A stretch of 46,121 nucleotides of DNA from Odoribacter sp036657595 (GCA_036657595.1 JAVXFZ010000016.1:1-46121), one strand, 5' to 3'. Positions 25,568 to 34,795 are shown, counted from the stretch's first letter. The notes: generated by a model not told the origin, from the letters alone. A program made the numbers and translations.

Positions 25568-28500
25568 TTAGAAGTTAAGTGTCAGTCCGAGGGTTACGTC
25601 TGCGGGGTTGTGCGTACCGCGTGAAGGGGACATAGAGGATCCGTTCCATACTTCGGGATCGAGGTCGCTCTTGTTGGCAGCCCACCACCAGAGGTTGTGA
25701 ACCTGTGCATTGACGCGAACACCCTGTATTCTGTATTTTTTCAGCAGTTGAGCAGGGACGGTGTAGCCCAAGGTGATGTCTCTCAATTTGATGTAATCGC
25801 CTTTTTGTACGTGTTTATCCGCTGCTGTCCATAGGTCTTTGGCTTTCAGTTTCGCCTGATTTTGGAACATAAAGGCGGGATTGATGTTGGCTTTTCCATT
25901 GTCCTCCGGTCCTTTCCAGTAATTCATCAGGTCGCGGTCGGTGTTGGAGGTTTTGTAGACCGGATGTTGGTGGAGCACCATCCCGGCGGCTACGTCGCGC
26001 ATCACATTCCCACCGGAATAGATGAACATAAAAGAGAGGTCAAAGCCTTTATAAGAGAAGGTGTTGGTCAGCGAAGCATTGAAACGGGGATCATAGGTGC
26101 CCGAATAGACCAAGTCTTCTTTTGTCAACAGGTCGGCGGATTTCACGATGGTTCCGTCTTTTTTGTAGGCGGTGGGTGTACCGGTTTCGTCCAATCCGGC
26201 ATAGCGCACGCTGAATAAGGAGTTCATCGCATAGCCTTTGCGGATGTTGAGTCCTTTGTAGTAGCTGTATGCCGATTCGTCGGAGCTTTCCACTTTTGTG
26301 ATTTCGTTTTTGTTGTAGCCAAATACGAAGTTGGTGTTCCATTTGAGCCCTCCTTTGTTGATGTTTTCACTGCTCAAAGCGATTTCTACTCCTCGGTTGT
26401 ACATACTTCCGAAATTGATTAAGAGGGAGGTCCATCCTAAAGTCGGGTCGGCAGAAAAGTCGCCTAACAGGTCGGAGGTGTTTTTGTTGTAATATTCAAC
26501 GGAACCGTTCAGGCGGTTGCCGAAGAGGTCGAAGTCCACACCGATATTGAATACCTTTGTTTTTTCCCACCGCAAGGTCGGGTTTTGAGGAGAACTGATG
26601 TAATAGGATTGCTCGCTGGTGTAATAGTTGTTACCGGCATCTTTGGCTATCAGATAAGGTCCGGTGTTTTTAGCAACGTTTCCGTTGATCCCGTAGGTAG
26701 CACGACCCACCAAGCGATCTAACCATCCGAATTGGTCTTTCAATAAGACATAATGGGCTCCTGCCGACCACAAAGGGCGGTATTGGTATTTCGGATCGGT
26801 ACCGAAAAGATTCGATTGGTCGATACGAATGCTACCGGTCAAGGTCAAGCGTTGATCGAAGGTGTAGGAGGCATTCCCGTAAAAAGATACGTAGCGGTCG
26901 TCCGCATAGTAGAATTTCGGTGTTTTGTTATTGAAAGAGAAGTATCCGGAGATACTTTGTGTACCGGAGATTTGTTTGCTCATCGCTAATTCGTCGATGG
27001 GCGAGAAGGATAGGGCGTTGTCGTCGTATCCCACCCGGTAGAAGCCATTCGAGGAAGTGACTACTTTGCGCCGTTCGGCACCTACCAAGACTTGCAGGTC
27101 GTGTTTTTCCTGAAAGGTTTTGTTGTAGTTTGCCTGTGCCCGCATTGTGTAGGAGTGGTTGTCGGCATTGGTTTGGAAGATCTGTCCTCCCACGGGGATG
27201 TTGTATTTTAAGTTCCCGTCGTCTTGCAATGCCGCTGCATTGTTGATCATTGATTTTACTTCCAGTGCGTCTTTTGTATCGTACTGTTTGGTGTAGCCGG
27301 TGGTGTTTTCAGTTTGGTAGCGCAAGTCAACGGTTAAGCCGTCAATGATTTTGAAGGTCGCCGCCAAGTTTAAATTTAAATAACGGCTTTTGGCGTTGTA
27401 ATGGCGGGAAGCCATTTCATCAACCGGACGATAGGTTTCGTCCATCAAGCCCATTTTTTTCAAACGTTCGATCTCTGCTTGTGATTTTTCGCCATACATC
27501 TGAGCAGGATTGCCGTTTTCATCTTTCAACATATAGTAAGAGGCGATTCCCGAATTTAACAGATTCATTCCCGTCACGCCGTTGTCATAGTCGGAAGATG
27601 TTTGGCTTCCCAAAATTCCGGCATCTACTTTGAGCCACTTGAAGAAGTTGAATGAGTTTTTGAGGTTGAAGCCTACCCGGTTTTGCATTTGTTCGCGTTC
27701 GTAGGGTGCTGTGCCGGTGTAGTTGGCAGAAAGGCTGTATTTGTAAATATCCGTTCCTCCATTAAAGGAAAGGTTGTGTTGGGTGACGATGGATCTTTTT
27801 CTCAAAAATTCATCGACAACCTGATCGTAACGGTCGCGGTTGCGAAATTCGTTTAGTTTCTGCTCCATTTCATCTGTTGAGATTAAGCCCGCTTTGTTGT
27901 CCATTAATAATAATTGGACATCGTTCTGAAATTTGTTGGCATCGTTGCGCGGAAGATTCGGAAATGTTTTGAATAACATTTGTTGGAAATCTACGAGTTC
28001 GGCACTCGACATTTTATTGGAGTAGCCCCGATCGGGTAAGCCTTGAAGTTTGATACTTCCGTTGTAGTTTACACGCGTGGGTCCCTGCGAACCGTTGCGG
28101 GTGGTGATGACGATGACACCGTTTGCGGAGCGCGCACCGTAGATGGAAGCTGCCGTGGCATCTTTCAAGACGGTGATGTTTACAATGTCCGACGGGTTGA
28201 TGACATCTAAGGGGGTAGACATTACATTGCCCACCATTGGTTCTCCTTCAAAAGGGACTCCATCCACTACATAGAGGGGATTTTTAGAGCCATTGAGGGT
28301 GGATACGCCTCGAATTTGAAGGGCTCCCCGATTTGTGCTGAGTCCGGCAACCATTCCCTCCATTCTATCCATAATGTTGGTTTGTAGTTTTCCTTCCATT
28401 TCTTTGGGCGATACAATGGCGAATGAACCGGTTGCCCGCTCTTTGGAGATGGTCTGATAGCCGGTGACGATGACTTCTTCGATCATCTGTGTTTCCGGTT

Positions 28501-29119
28501 TCAAGATGAAGTTGTATTGATCGCGGTTGTCGATAATTTTATGTTCTACATTGGTGTATCCGACGAAGGAGGCAACTAATATCAGATTGCTACCGCTCAC
28601 TTTGATGGTGAAGTGTCCCGTGACATCGGTTGCAACGCCGACAGTGGTTCCTTTTACCCATACGCTTGCGCCGATCACGGGTTCGCCTTGTTCGTCTTTG
28701 ACTTGTCCTTTGATGACTTTCCCCTCTACTTTTGTAGTTGTTTGGTTGGTAGTCGCCACCGGTGTTTGTGAGGGGGTGCTGTGTAAGGGAGCCAATATGA
28801 TCTGTTTTTCGTTGATCGTGTAGCTGATGGAGGCAGCCGTAGCCAATTTGTCTAATACATCGTTCAGGCTCATATTGTCGCCCTCAACGGTGATGATCCG
28901 ACCGGCATCAATGGTGCTGGAGGAATAGATGAATGAGTAGTTACTTTGTTTTTCGATTGTTTTTAGCACCTCTCGCAGAGGTTTGTCTTTCTCCCGGAGA
29001 GTGAGTTGCGGAGCTTGTGCCCAAGCTACACTGCTCATCACCAAGAAAACGAACAACATCAGCACATTCTTACGTTTATGTGCATCAAAAATCACCTGAT
29101 TTACTGTTTTGTTTTCCAT
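25568..29119 (-). CDS. SusC/RagA family TonB-dependent transporter with STN signalling domain
   Basis: The 1183-aa protein begins with a late signal peptide (VLMLFVFLVMSSVAWAQ, to about residue 35). An STN (secretin/TonB short N-terminal) domain follows at about 45-112 (LREVLKTIEKQSNYSFIY). A CarboxypepD_reg-like domain lies at about 133-207 (IGASVWVKGTTVGVATDVTG) and the TonB plug from about 215 (EEVIVTGYQTISKERATGSF; VDGVPFEGEP). The rest is the beta-barrel, ending in the aromatic residue of TLGLTLNF. The STN domain marks it as a transducer that contacts the FecR-like anti-sigma factor encoded just upstream. It imports an unknown ligand with SusD, energised by TonB-ExbB-ExbD. Confidence 0.95.
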   Translation of the reverse strand: MENKTVNQVIFDAHKRKNVLMLFVFLVMSSVAWAQAPQLTLREKDKPLREVLKTIEKQSNYSFIYSSSTIDAGRIITVEGDNMSLNDVLDKLATAASISYTINEKQIILAPLHSTPSQTPVATTNQTTTKVEGKVIKGQVKDEQGEPVIGASVWVKGTTVGVATDVTGHFTIKVSGSNLILVASFVGYTNVEHKIIDNRDQYNFILKPETQMIEEVIVTGYQTISKERATGSFAIVSPKEMEGKLQTNIMDRMEGMVAGLSTNRGALQIRGVSTLNGSKNPLYVVDGVPFEGEPMVGNVMSTPLDVINPSDIVNITVLKDATAASIYGARSANGVIVITTRNGSQGPTRVNYNGSIKLQGLPDRGYSNKMSSAELVDFQQMLFKTFPNLPRNDANKFQNDVQLLLMDNKAGLISTDEMEQKLNEFRNRDRYDQVVDEFLRKRSIVTQHNLSFNGGTDIYKYSLSANYTGTAPYEREQMQNRVGFNLKNSFNFFKWLKVDAGILGSQTSSDYDNGVTGMNLLNSGIASYYMLKDENGNPAQMYGEKSQAEIERLKKMGLMDETYRPVDEMASRHYNAKSRYLNLNLAATFKIIDGLTVDLRYQTENTTGYTKQYDTKDALEVKSMINNAAALQDDGNLKYNIPVGGQIFQTNADNHSYTMRAQANYNKTFQEKHDLQVLVGAERRKVVTSSNGFYRVGYDDNALSFSPIDELAMSKQISGTQSISGYFSFNNKTPKFYYADDRYVSFYGNASYTFDQRLTLTGSIRIDQSNLFGTDPKYQYRPLWSAGAHYVLLKDQFGWLDRLVGRATYGINGNVAKNTGPYLIAKDAGNNYYTSEQSYYISSPQNPTLRWEKTKVFNIGVDFDLFGNRLNGSVEYYNKNTSDLLGDFSADPTLGWTSLLINFGSMYNRGVEIALSSENINKGGLKWNTNFVFGYNKNEITKVESSDESAYSYYKGLNIRKGYAMNSLFSVRYAGLDETGTPTAYKKDGTIVKSADLLTKEDLVYSGTYDPRFNASLTNTFSYKGFDLSFMFIYSGGNVMRDVAAGMVLHQHPVYKTSNTDRDLMNYWKGPEDNGKANINPAFMFQNQAKLKAKDLWTAADKHVQKGDYIKLRDITLGYTVPAQLLKKYRIQGVRVNAQVHNLWWWAANKSDLDPEVWNGSSMSPSRGTHNPADVTLGLTLNF

Positions 29120-29165
29120 ATAGAATGATTGAATTTTGAGTTATATCAAATAATATACACACAAG

Positions 29166-29196
29166 AATGCGAATACCCTAAACAGATATTCGCATT
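29166..29196. promoter_or_regulatory. Hairpin in the fecR-susC gap
   Basis: AATGCGAATA (29166-29175) and TATTCGCATT (29187-29196) form a perfect 10-bp stem with an 11-nt loop, 47 bp upstream of susC. The T-run is on the plus-strand side (TTTTTAAG), so it is not a normal terminator for fecR. It may be a leader structure or an operator of susC. Confidence 0.5.
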
Positions 29197-29283
29197 TTTA
29201 AGAAAATATTTTATCCACTGTTGTCTGTCCCTTGAAAAAAGGTGGTGTAAAGTTTCCAATCAGTCGATGTTCTTTCCGTGTGT

Positions 29284-30270
29284 TCAGTATTTTACTAAGA
29301 TGGCTTCGGATTCATCCAAGTGGTAATTTAATAGTGAAACGCGCTTCATTGCTTCTAAAATTTGTGTGATGGATTCGTCTTTGAATTTTGCCGTGAACTT
29401 TTTATTCCATATTGTGGGATCTTCTACCGTGCACCGTATGCCGTACCATCTTTCCAATTTTTTTATGACTTCTTTCATTGGTGTTTCATCAAAGATCAGC
29501 CAACCTTCTTTCCAGCCGATGGTGGGTAAGGTTTCCTGAGGAATGGTTTTCAGTACTTTTTTTTGTATTTTTTCGATGGTTATTTTTTCGTTGGGCACGA
29601 CTTTGATCGCTTCATTTTTTTTCGATTGATCTTTGATGATTGATATTTCACCTTCGAGCAGGAGAGCCGCTATGTGGTTGTCATTGCGGTAGGAGGAAAG
29701 GTTGAAACGGGTGCCTTTCACAACGATCGAAATGCCATTGTCTAAGCGGATGTGCATCGGGCGATCGGGGTTTTTGGCGACATCAAAGAAGCCTTCACCC
29801 GAAAATTCTACGGTTCGGGAGTTTCCCTCGAAGTGGGCAGGACAGGAGATTTTACTATCGGAGTTTAACCATACTTTCGAGCCGTCGGGTAGGATGACGG
29901 TTCCTTTTAATCCTTTGTTGGTGTGGTATTCAATGGATGCTATCTGTTGGCTTTTCAGGTATTCAATTTCATTGTGGTAACGCTGAAATTGATTGAGCAC
30001 GCCGACAGAGATCAATAGAATCAGGACGGCGGCAACACTACTGTATAGGATGCGGCGGGAGAGTCTTTTGCGGTTTAAGACATCGACGTAGGGTTTTGCC
30101 TCGAGATCCGAAAGTTCGTGTTGGGGTAGATGCCCTAACACCCAAGTGTTTTTCATCCGACAGAAGCGGCGATGATTTTGCTCGTCCGCCTCTATCCAGT
30201 CAAGCACAGTGCGTTTTTCATTGTCTGATGCCTGTCCTCCGATGTATTTCCATATAGTCTGCTCGTCCAT
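29284..30270 (-). CDS. FecR-like anti-sigma factor
   Basis: The 328-aa protein has a cytoplasmic N-terminal sigma-binding region (MDEQTIWKYIGGQASDNEKR), one membrane helix at about 75-94 (ILYSSVAAVLILLISVGVLN), a periplasmic FecR domain at about 115-215 (GTVILPDGSKVWLNSDSKIS), and a C-terminal DUF4974-type region (GWKEGWLIFDETPMKEVIKK) near 258-328. It would hold the ECF sigma factor until the STN domain of SusC signals substrate. It is encoded between the sigma gene (182 bp) and susC (164 bp) on the same strand. Confidence 0.95.
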   Translation of the reverse strand: MDEQTIWKYIGGQASDNEKRTVLDWIEADEQNHRRFCRMKNTWVLGHLPQHELSDLEAKPYVDVLNRKRLSRRILYSSVAAVLILLISVGVLNQFQRYHNEIEYLKSQQIASIEYHTNKGLKGTVILPDGSKVWLNSDSKISCPAHFEGNSRTVEFSGEGFFDVAKNPDRPMHIRLDNGISIVVKGTRFNLSSYRNDNHIAALLLEGEISIIKDQSKKNEAIKVVPNEKITIEKIQKKVLKTIPQETLPTIGWKEGWLIFDETPMKEVIKKLERWYGIRCTVEDPTIWNKKFTAKFKDESITQILEAMKRVSLLNYHLDESEAILVKY

Positions 30271-30452
30271 TGTTGTGCCTTATTTCGGTAAATATACACG
30301 TAAAATTCGTTGTACCCTAAATGATTTTTAATATTTATTTTTAAAAATACATTTTTAAATTGATCGACTAAAGTCTTTTGAGTGTTACATTTTAGATTGC
30401 GCTTGCCTGATGGCAATGGTTTTAAAAGGCTTGAAGGGGGATAGGAGGTTTT

Positions 30453-31049
30453 TTATAACAGTAATTGTCCTATCATATATAAAAGGAATAAGGGCAGATA
30501 GTCTTTTAATTTCTCCCGGAATAGCAGTAAAGCCTTGCTGATGCGGTATTCTACGGTTTTTACGGATACGCCCAAGCGTTCTGCAATTTCAGGGTAGGTG
30601 AGTTCTTCGTCGCGGTTCATCCGGAAGACGGTTTTCATTTTCTCCGGCATTTCGATCATTGTTTCTTGTATGAGTTGCTCTAATTCTTTCAGATGAAGAG
30701 GATTTGCCGATTCGTCGCTTAATGCCTTGTAATTCTCTCTGTTTTCACGCGCTTCTAAGGTGTCGGCATATTTGCGGGTAGCTATTTTTTTGCGCAGTAG
30801 ATTGAGACACTTGTTGCGTGTGATGGTGAGAATGTAGGCCTGTATGCTTAATTCGTTGTTGATTTCTCCCCGTTTTTCCCACAGGGTGATAAAAGTTTCT
30901 TGTGCCACTTCGCGCGCCTCTTCTTCGTCTCTCAGGTATTGGGTTGCATAAAATACGGATTTTCGGAAATAGGTTTTATAAAGATATTCAAAGTATGAAA
31001 TATCTCCTCTTTTCAGTGGTTGGTTTATAAATACTTTTTCTGTTCCCAT
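30453..31049 (-). CDS. ECF RNA polymerase sigma factor (sigma-70 family)
   Basis: The 198-aa protein has sigma region 2 (FEYLYKTYFRKSVFYATQYL; EEAREVAQETFITLWEKR) at about 20-85 and region 4 (MPEKMKTVFRMNRDEELTYP; RLGVSVKTVEYRISKALL) at about 132-183. This is the Bacteroidetes family usually paired with FecR. It should direct transcription of the linked susC-susD genes when released. After region 4 the chain ends in a hydrophobic tail, LKDYLPLFLLYMIGQLLL, which may contact the membrane. Confidence 0.94.
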   Translation of the reverse strand: MGTEKVFINQPLKRGDISYFEYLYKTYFRKSVFYATQYLRDEEEAREVAQETFITLWEKRGEINNELSIQAYILTITRNKCLNLLRKKIATRKYADTLEARENRENYKALSDESANPLHLKELEQLIQETMIEMPEKMKTVFRMNRDEELTYPEIAERLGVSVKTVEYRISKALLLFREKLKDYLPLFLLYMIGQLLL

Positions 31050-31123
31050 TAATCAGTTTCTCTCAGTTGCCGAGGTGCGTGTTTTATGAACATACGAAGA
31101 TCGGCTCAATAAGGTAACAATAA

Positions 31124-31582
31124 TTATGCCGTCTTTATTCTTTCGTTGATCAAATCCCGGTATTCCCAATAGGCATCTTCCAATAAGATCATTTTCTCGA
31201 CAAAGAAAGCGTAAATTTTTTCTGTGTCGTCGGGATGGTATGGGTTTACATTGAGTTGTTCAAAATAAATAGCACTGACGGTCGCCCCTTCTATTCCTCT
31301 GAAATCTTCTTCCCACTTTAAGTCAGCACCGCAATCTTCCGCCATCAATTTGCGGTAAGACAGGAAGCATTCGTAGACGGCATAGCGTCGTAAATCGTTT
31401 TTGTGGTCAATTTGGAACAATACTAAAGCTTTTTGTCCATCGACGTAGAATTTTAGTTGGGTGGATTTGATTTTTACGCCTGTCAGTACCCATTTTCGGT
31501 AGATATGATTTTTTGCGCAATAGGTCTTAAATCCGTTCCAAAAATTTACCCGTTGCTCTTTTGTTGCCTCTTTCGACCACAT
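31124..31582 (-). CDS. DUF4268 domain protein
   Basis: The 152-aa protein starts at ATG 31582-31580 (MWSKEATKEQRVNFWNGFKT); the frame is open further upstream but that part is low-complexity and overlaps the divergent promoter. The F/W-rich sequence and KWVLTGVKIKSTQLKFYVDG match the DUF4268 family as I know it, often linked to nuclease-type folds, but no catalytic function is established. It is transcribed divergently from rnhB. Confidence 0.75.
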   Translation of the reverse strand: MWSKEATKEQRVNFWNGFKTYCAKNHIYRKWVLTGVKIKSTQLKFYVDGQKALVLFQIDHKNDLRRYAVYECFLSYRKLMAEDCGADLKWEEDFRGIEGATVSAIYFEQLNVNPYHPDDTEKIYAFFVEKMILLEDAYWEYRDLINERIKTA

Positions 31583-31618
31583 AATAATAAAAAAATGAAT
31601 AAAAAAAATGAAAATGAT

Positions 31619-31634
31619 TATCTTTGCAAAGATA
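31619..31634. promoter_or_regulatory. Palindromic -7 element shared by rnhB and the DUF4268 gene
   Basis: TATCTTTGCAAAGATA is a perfect 16-bp palindrome that supplies a TAnnTTTG box on both strands, 24 bp before the rnhB start and 37 bp before the DUF4268 start. No good -33 TTTG is seen on either side. Confidence 0.5.
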
Positions 31635-31657
31635 GAAAAAATCAATCAAAGACGTTT

Positions 31658-32239
31658 ATGTTGGAATTAAGATATCAACAAGATTGTATGGAAGCCGGAT
31701 GTGACGAGGCGGGGCGGGGATGTCTGGCGGGTCCGGTGTATGCTGCTGCGGTTATTTTGCCCGCCGATTTTAGGAATGAGTTGTTGAATGATTCAAAGCA
31801 GTTGACCGAAAAGCAACGCGATGAATTGCGACCGATCATCGAAAGGGAAGCCGTTGCTTGGGCTGTCGGCGTTGTAGATAATCACGAAATAGATGAGATT
31901 AATATTTTAAATGCCTCTATTTTGGCGATGCACCGAGCGTTGGATCAACTCGCGATCCGCCCACAACATATCATTGTTGACGGTAATCGGTTTAAAAAAT
32001 ATGGCGATGTTCCTCATCTTTGTATTGTGAAAGGTGACGGTAAGTATATGTCTATTGCGGCGGCATCTATTCTTGCTAAAACGCATCGGGATGAGTATAT
32101 GAAGAAACTTCATCAGGTATTTCCGGTGTATAATTGGCAGCAAAATAAAGGTTATCCAACGCAAGATCATCGGGATAAAATTCGTACATTCGGTGTCACC
32201 GATTTTCACCGGATTACCTTTAAGTTGACCTCTTTTTAA
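31658..32239 (+). CDS. rnhB: Ribonuclease HII
   Basis: The 193-aa protein starts at ATG 31658 (MLELRYQQDCMEAGCDEAGR); codons upstream in the open frame overlap the divergent gene and the promoter. It cleaves the RNA strand of RNA-DNA hybrids. The RNase HII active-site motif GCDEAGRGCLAGPV is at residues 14-27; downstream are IIVDGNRF and VKGDGKYMSIAAASILAKTH. It is 27 bp upstream of the GH3 gene and probably co-transcribed. Confidence 0.96.
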   Translation: MLELRYQQDCMEAGCDEAGRGCLAGPVYAAAVILPADFRNELLNDSKQLTEKQRDELRPIIEREAVAWAVGVVDNHEIDEINILNASILAMHRALDQLAIRPQHIIVDGNRFKKYGDVPHLCIVKGDGKYMSIAAASILAKTHRDEYMKKLHQVFPVYNWQQNKGYPTQDHRDKIRTFGVTDFHRITFKLTSF

Positions 32240-32266
32240 ATGTGTTCAATATAATTTGATATTATT

Positions 32267-33775
32267 ATGGCTTTCATTAATTCTCTTCTGTCCGTTTTTA
32301 CACAAAAGCGTCTTTTACAAATAGATAGCTTTAAAATCAATCCGGAAAAAATACAACGCGATACGTTGCAAGAGTTGCTGAGTGCCGCTCTTGATACGGA
32401 ATACGGGAGGAAATATAATTTCGCCAGTATCCTCACGGCAGAACAGTATCGTGAACGGCTGCCGATTGTCCATTATGAGGAGATCAGCGAATGGGTGCAG
32501 CGGATGATGACGGGAGAAAATAATCTGTTATGGCGGGAGGAAGTTAAATGGTTTGCCAAATCATCCGGTACGACGGATGCAAAAAGTAAATTTATTCCCG
32601 TTAGTCCGACGGTTTTGGAGAATTGCCATTTTAGAGGAGGAAAGGATGTGATCGCCATTTTTAATAAGCTTTATCCGGAGGCGCAGGTGTTTGGCGGCAA
32701 GACGTTGGCGTTGGGCGGTAGCAGCGAGGTGTGTCAGACAAATTTAGATATTCGCTATGGTGATCTTTCTGCTATTTTAATCACCAATACTCCTTTTTGG
32801 GCGAATATGATGAAGACTCCCGAATCGTCGATTATGTTGATGAGTAATTGGGAGGAAAAAATTGAGAAGATATGTGAAATCACGATCAAGGAGGACGTGC
32901 GTTGTATCGCGGGCGTTCCCTCTTGGTTTCTCACTGTTATTAATAAAATACTTGAAAAAACGGGGAAAAATAATCTCCACGAAGTGTGGCCGAATTTGGA
33001 GTTGTTCATTCACGGGGGAATCAGTTTTACTCCTTATCGGGAGCAATATAAACGTTTGTTGCCTGATCCGAAAATGAAGTATATGGAAACGTATAATGCG
33101 TCAGAGGGTTTTTTCGGCATACAGGATGATCCCGATGATCCCTCTATGTTGCTGATGCTTGATTATGGCGTGTATTATGAATTTATTCCGGTTTCCGAAA
33201 TGAATAAACCGAAACCCAATGTGCTTTTGCTGGAAGAGGTGAAAACGGGTGTCAATTACGCGTTGATTATCACTACCAGCGGTGGATTGTGGCGTTATAT
33301 GATCGGCGATACGATTTCGTTTACCTCTACGAAGCCTTATAAATTTAAGATTACGGGTCGGACGAAATTGTTTATCAATGCCTTCGGCGAAGAGTTGATT
33401 ATAGACAATGCAACGGAAGCACTTAAACAGGCTTGCAAAGCAACCGGAAGTGAGGTGGTTGAATTTACTGCCGCACCCGTATTTATGGAGGATCACCACA
33501 AAGGAGCGCACGAATGGCTGATTGAATTTAGTACTCTTCCGGCAGATGTAGAGGCTTTTGCGGAGGTGCTCGACCGGGAATTACAAGAACTTAATTCCGA
33601 TTATGAAGCGAAGCGTTTGCTGTCGCTTGAACGCTTGCACCTTCAAATCGCCCGTCCGAATCTGTTCACTGATTGGCTGAAAGAGAAGGGGAAACTCGGT
33701 GGTCAGCACAAAGTCCCCCGTCTCTGGAATGACCGTACTCATTTAGAAGAATTGTTGCAGATGAACCGATCGTAA
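32267..33775 (+). CDS. GH3 auxin-responsive-promoter family protein (ANL-type adenylate-forming)
   Basis: The 502-aa protein matches the GH3 family, which in plants conjugates amino acids to jasmonate or auxin through an acyl-adenylate. Motifs: FAKSSGTTDAKSKFIPVSP (ATP-binding loop with SSGTT, about residues 96-114), YNASEGFFG, and a C-terminal RTKLFINAFGEELIIDNA. Bacterial substrates are not established. It is 27 bp after rnhB. Confidence 0.9.
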   Translation: MAFINSLLSVFTQKRLLQIDSFKINPEKIQRDTLQELLSAALDTEYGRKYNFASILTAEQYRERLPIVHYEEISEWVQRMMTGENNLLWREEVKWFAKSSGTTDAKSKFIPVSPTVLENCHFRGGKDVIAIFNKLYPEAQVFGGKTLALGGSSEVCQTNLDIRYGDLSAILITNTPFWANMMKTPESSIMLMSNWEEKIEKICEITIKEDVRCIAGVPSWFLTVINKILEKTGKNNLHEVWPNLELFIHGGISFTPYREQYKRLLPDPKMKYMETYNASEGFFGIQDDPDDPSMLLMLDYGVYYEFIPVSEMNKPKPNVLLLEEVKTGVNYALIITTSGGLWRYMIGDTISFTSTKPYKFKITGRTKLFINAFGEELIIDNATEALKQACKATGSEVVEFTAAPVFMEDHHKGAHEWLIEFSTLPADVEAFAEVLDRELQELNSDYEAKRLLSLERLHLQIARPNLFTDWLKEKGKLGGQHKVPRLWNDRTHLEELLQMNRS

Positions 33776-33907
33776 ATGGATTTTTGGATCAAGGTGTTTG
33801 GGTACCCCTCTGTTTTTTGATGTAATCCATAAAGTAGATCTATCAACTAATTCTCGTTTGCTGGGATATTTCCATCCGAGTCTTTCTATTTTTTGGTTTC
33901 ATATCTT

Positions 33908-33915
33908 TATCTTTG
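33908..33915 (+). promoter_or_regulatory. -7 element upstream of pdxK
   Basis: TATCTTTG matches the Bacteroidetes -7 consensus 22 bp before the pdxK ATG. A properly spaced -33 TTTG is not evident. The 162-bp gap before pdxK holds nothing else. Confidence 0.5.
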
Positions 33916-33937
33916 TAAAGACTTTAATTATAGATGT

Positions 33938-34795
33938 ATGAAAAAAATAGCGGCGATACACGATTTGTCAGGCTATGGAAGAGCCTCGCTGACGGTGGTG
34001 ATTCCGATACTCTCTTATATGGGCTATCAGGTATGTCCTTTGCCAACAGCGATACTTTCGGCGCATAGTGAATACAAAGATTTTCGTTGCTTTGATTTGA
34101 CCGACCAGATGCAGGGAATCGTTGATCACTGGAAAGAATTGGATTTGCGCTTTGACGCGATCTATTCCGGTTATTTAGCCTCTGTGCGCCAGATGAATAT
34201 TGTTTCTGATTTTTTTGATTCGTTCGGGGATTCCGGTAATTTTATTTTAGTCGATCCTGTGTTAGGCGATCACGGTGAATTGTATCCGGGTATGAGTCGA
34301 GAAATGGTTGACGGAATGAAAAAGCTTTGTCTGAAAGCTAAAGTGATTACCCCCAATATCACAGAAGCCGCCTTTTTGTTGGGAGAGAATCCCACGCAAA
34401 GAGCGACATTGGAGGAGGCGGTGAGATGGTGTAAAGCGTTGAGCGAGCGGGGACCTGAATTTGTCATTATAACATCAGCCCCTTCCGGTAATCATCAAAA
34501 GATTGCAACGATTGCCTATAATCGTCGGGACGGACGGATGTGGAAAGTATGCAGTGATTATATTCCTGCGAGCTATCCGGGTACCGGTGATGCTTTTGCC
34601 AGTGTCATCACCGGTTGTCTGCTGAACGGCGACAGTCTTCCCGAAGCGATTGACCGTGCGGTTCATTTTATCAATATGGGCATCAAGGCAACTTTTGGAT
34701 ATGATCATAATCCTCTTGATGGGATGAATCAAGAGAAGGTGTTGCCTTATCTCAATGAGCCGCTTCCTTATTTTACCTACGAATTAGTGTTATGA
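33938..34795 (+). CDS. pdxK: Pyridoxamine/pyridoxal kinase
   Basis: The 285-aa protein starts at ATG 33938 (MKKIAAIHDLSGYGRASLTV). It belongs to the ribokinase-like family of vitamin B6 kinases, phosphorylating pyridoxamine/pyridoxal to PMP/PLP. Seen: ILSAHSEYKDFRCFDLT, FDAIYSGYLAS, VDPVLGDHGELYPG (nucleotide and Mg region), ITPNITEAAFLLGE and the anion-hole motif YPGTGDAFASVITG. The stop overlaps the start of the HAD gene by 4 bp (ATGA). Confidence 0.9.
   Translation: MKKIAAIHDLSGYGRASLTVVIPILSYMGYQVCPLPTAILSAHSEYKDFRCFDLTDQMQGIVDHWKELDLRFDAIYSGYLASVRQMNIVSDFFDSFGDSGNFILVDPVLGDHGELYPGMSREMVDGMKKLCLKAKVITPNITEAAFLLGENPTQRATLEEAVRWCKALSERGPEFVIITSAPSGNHQKIATIAYNRRDGRMWKVCSDYIPASYPGTGDAFASVITGCLLNGDSLPEAIDRAVHFINMGIKATFGYDHNPLDGMNQEKVLPYLNEPLPYFTYELVL

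Noticed and set aside
30403..30416. TTGCC-TGAT-GGCAA hairpin between the sigma gene and fecR
   Set aside because: Only a 5-bp stem and no T-run; not enough to call a terminator.
31457..31657. N-terminal extension of rnhB
   Set aside because: It overlaps the divergent DUF4268 gene and its promoter, is low-complexity, and RNase HII normally starts just before the GCDEAGRG motif.
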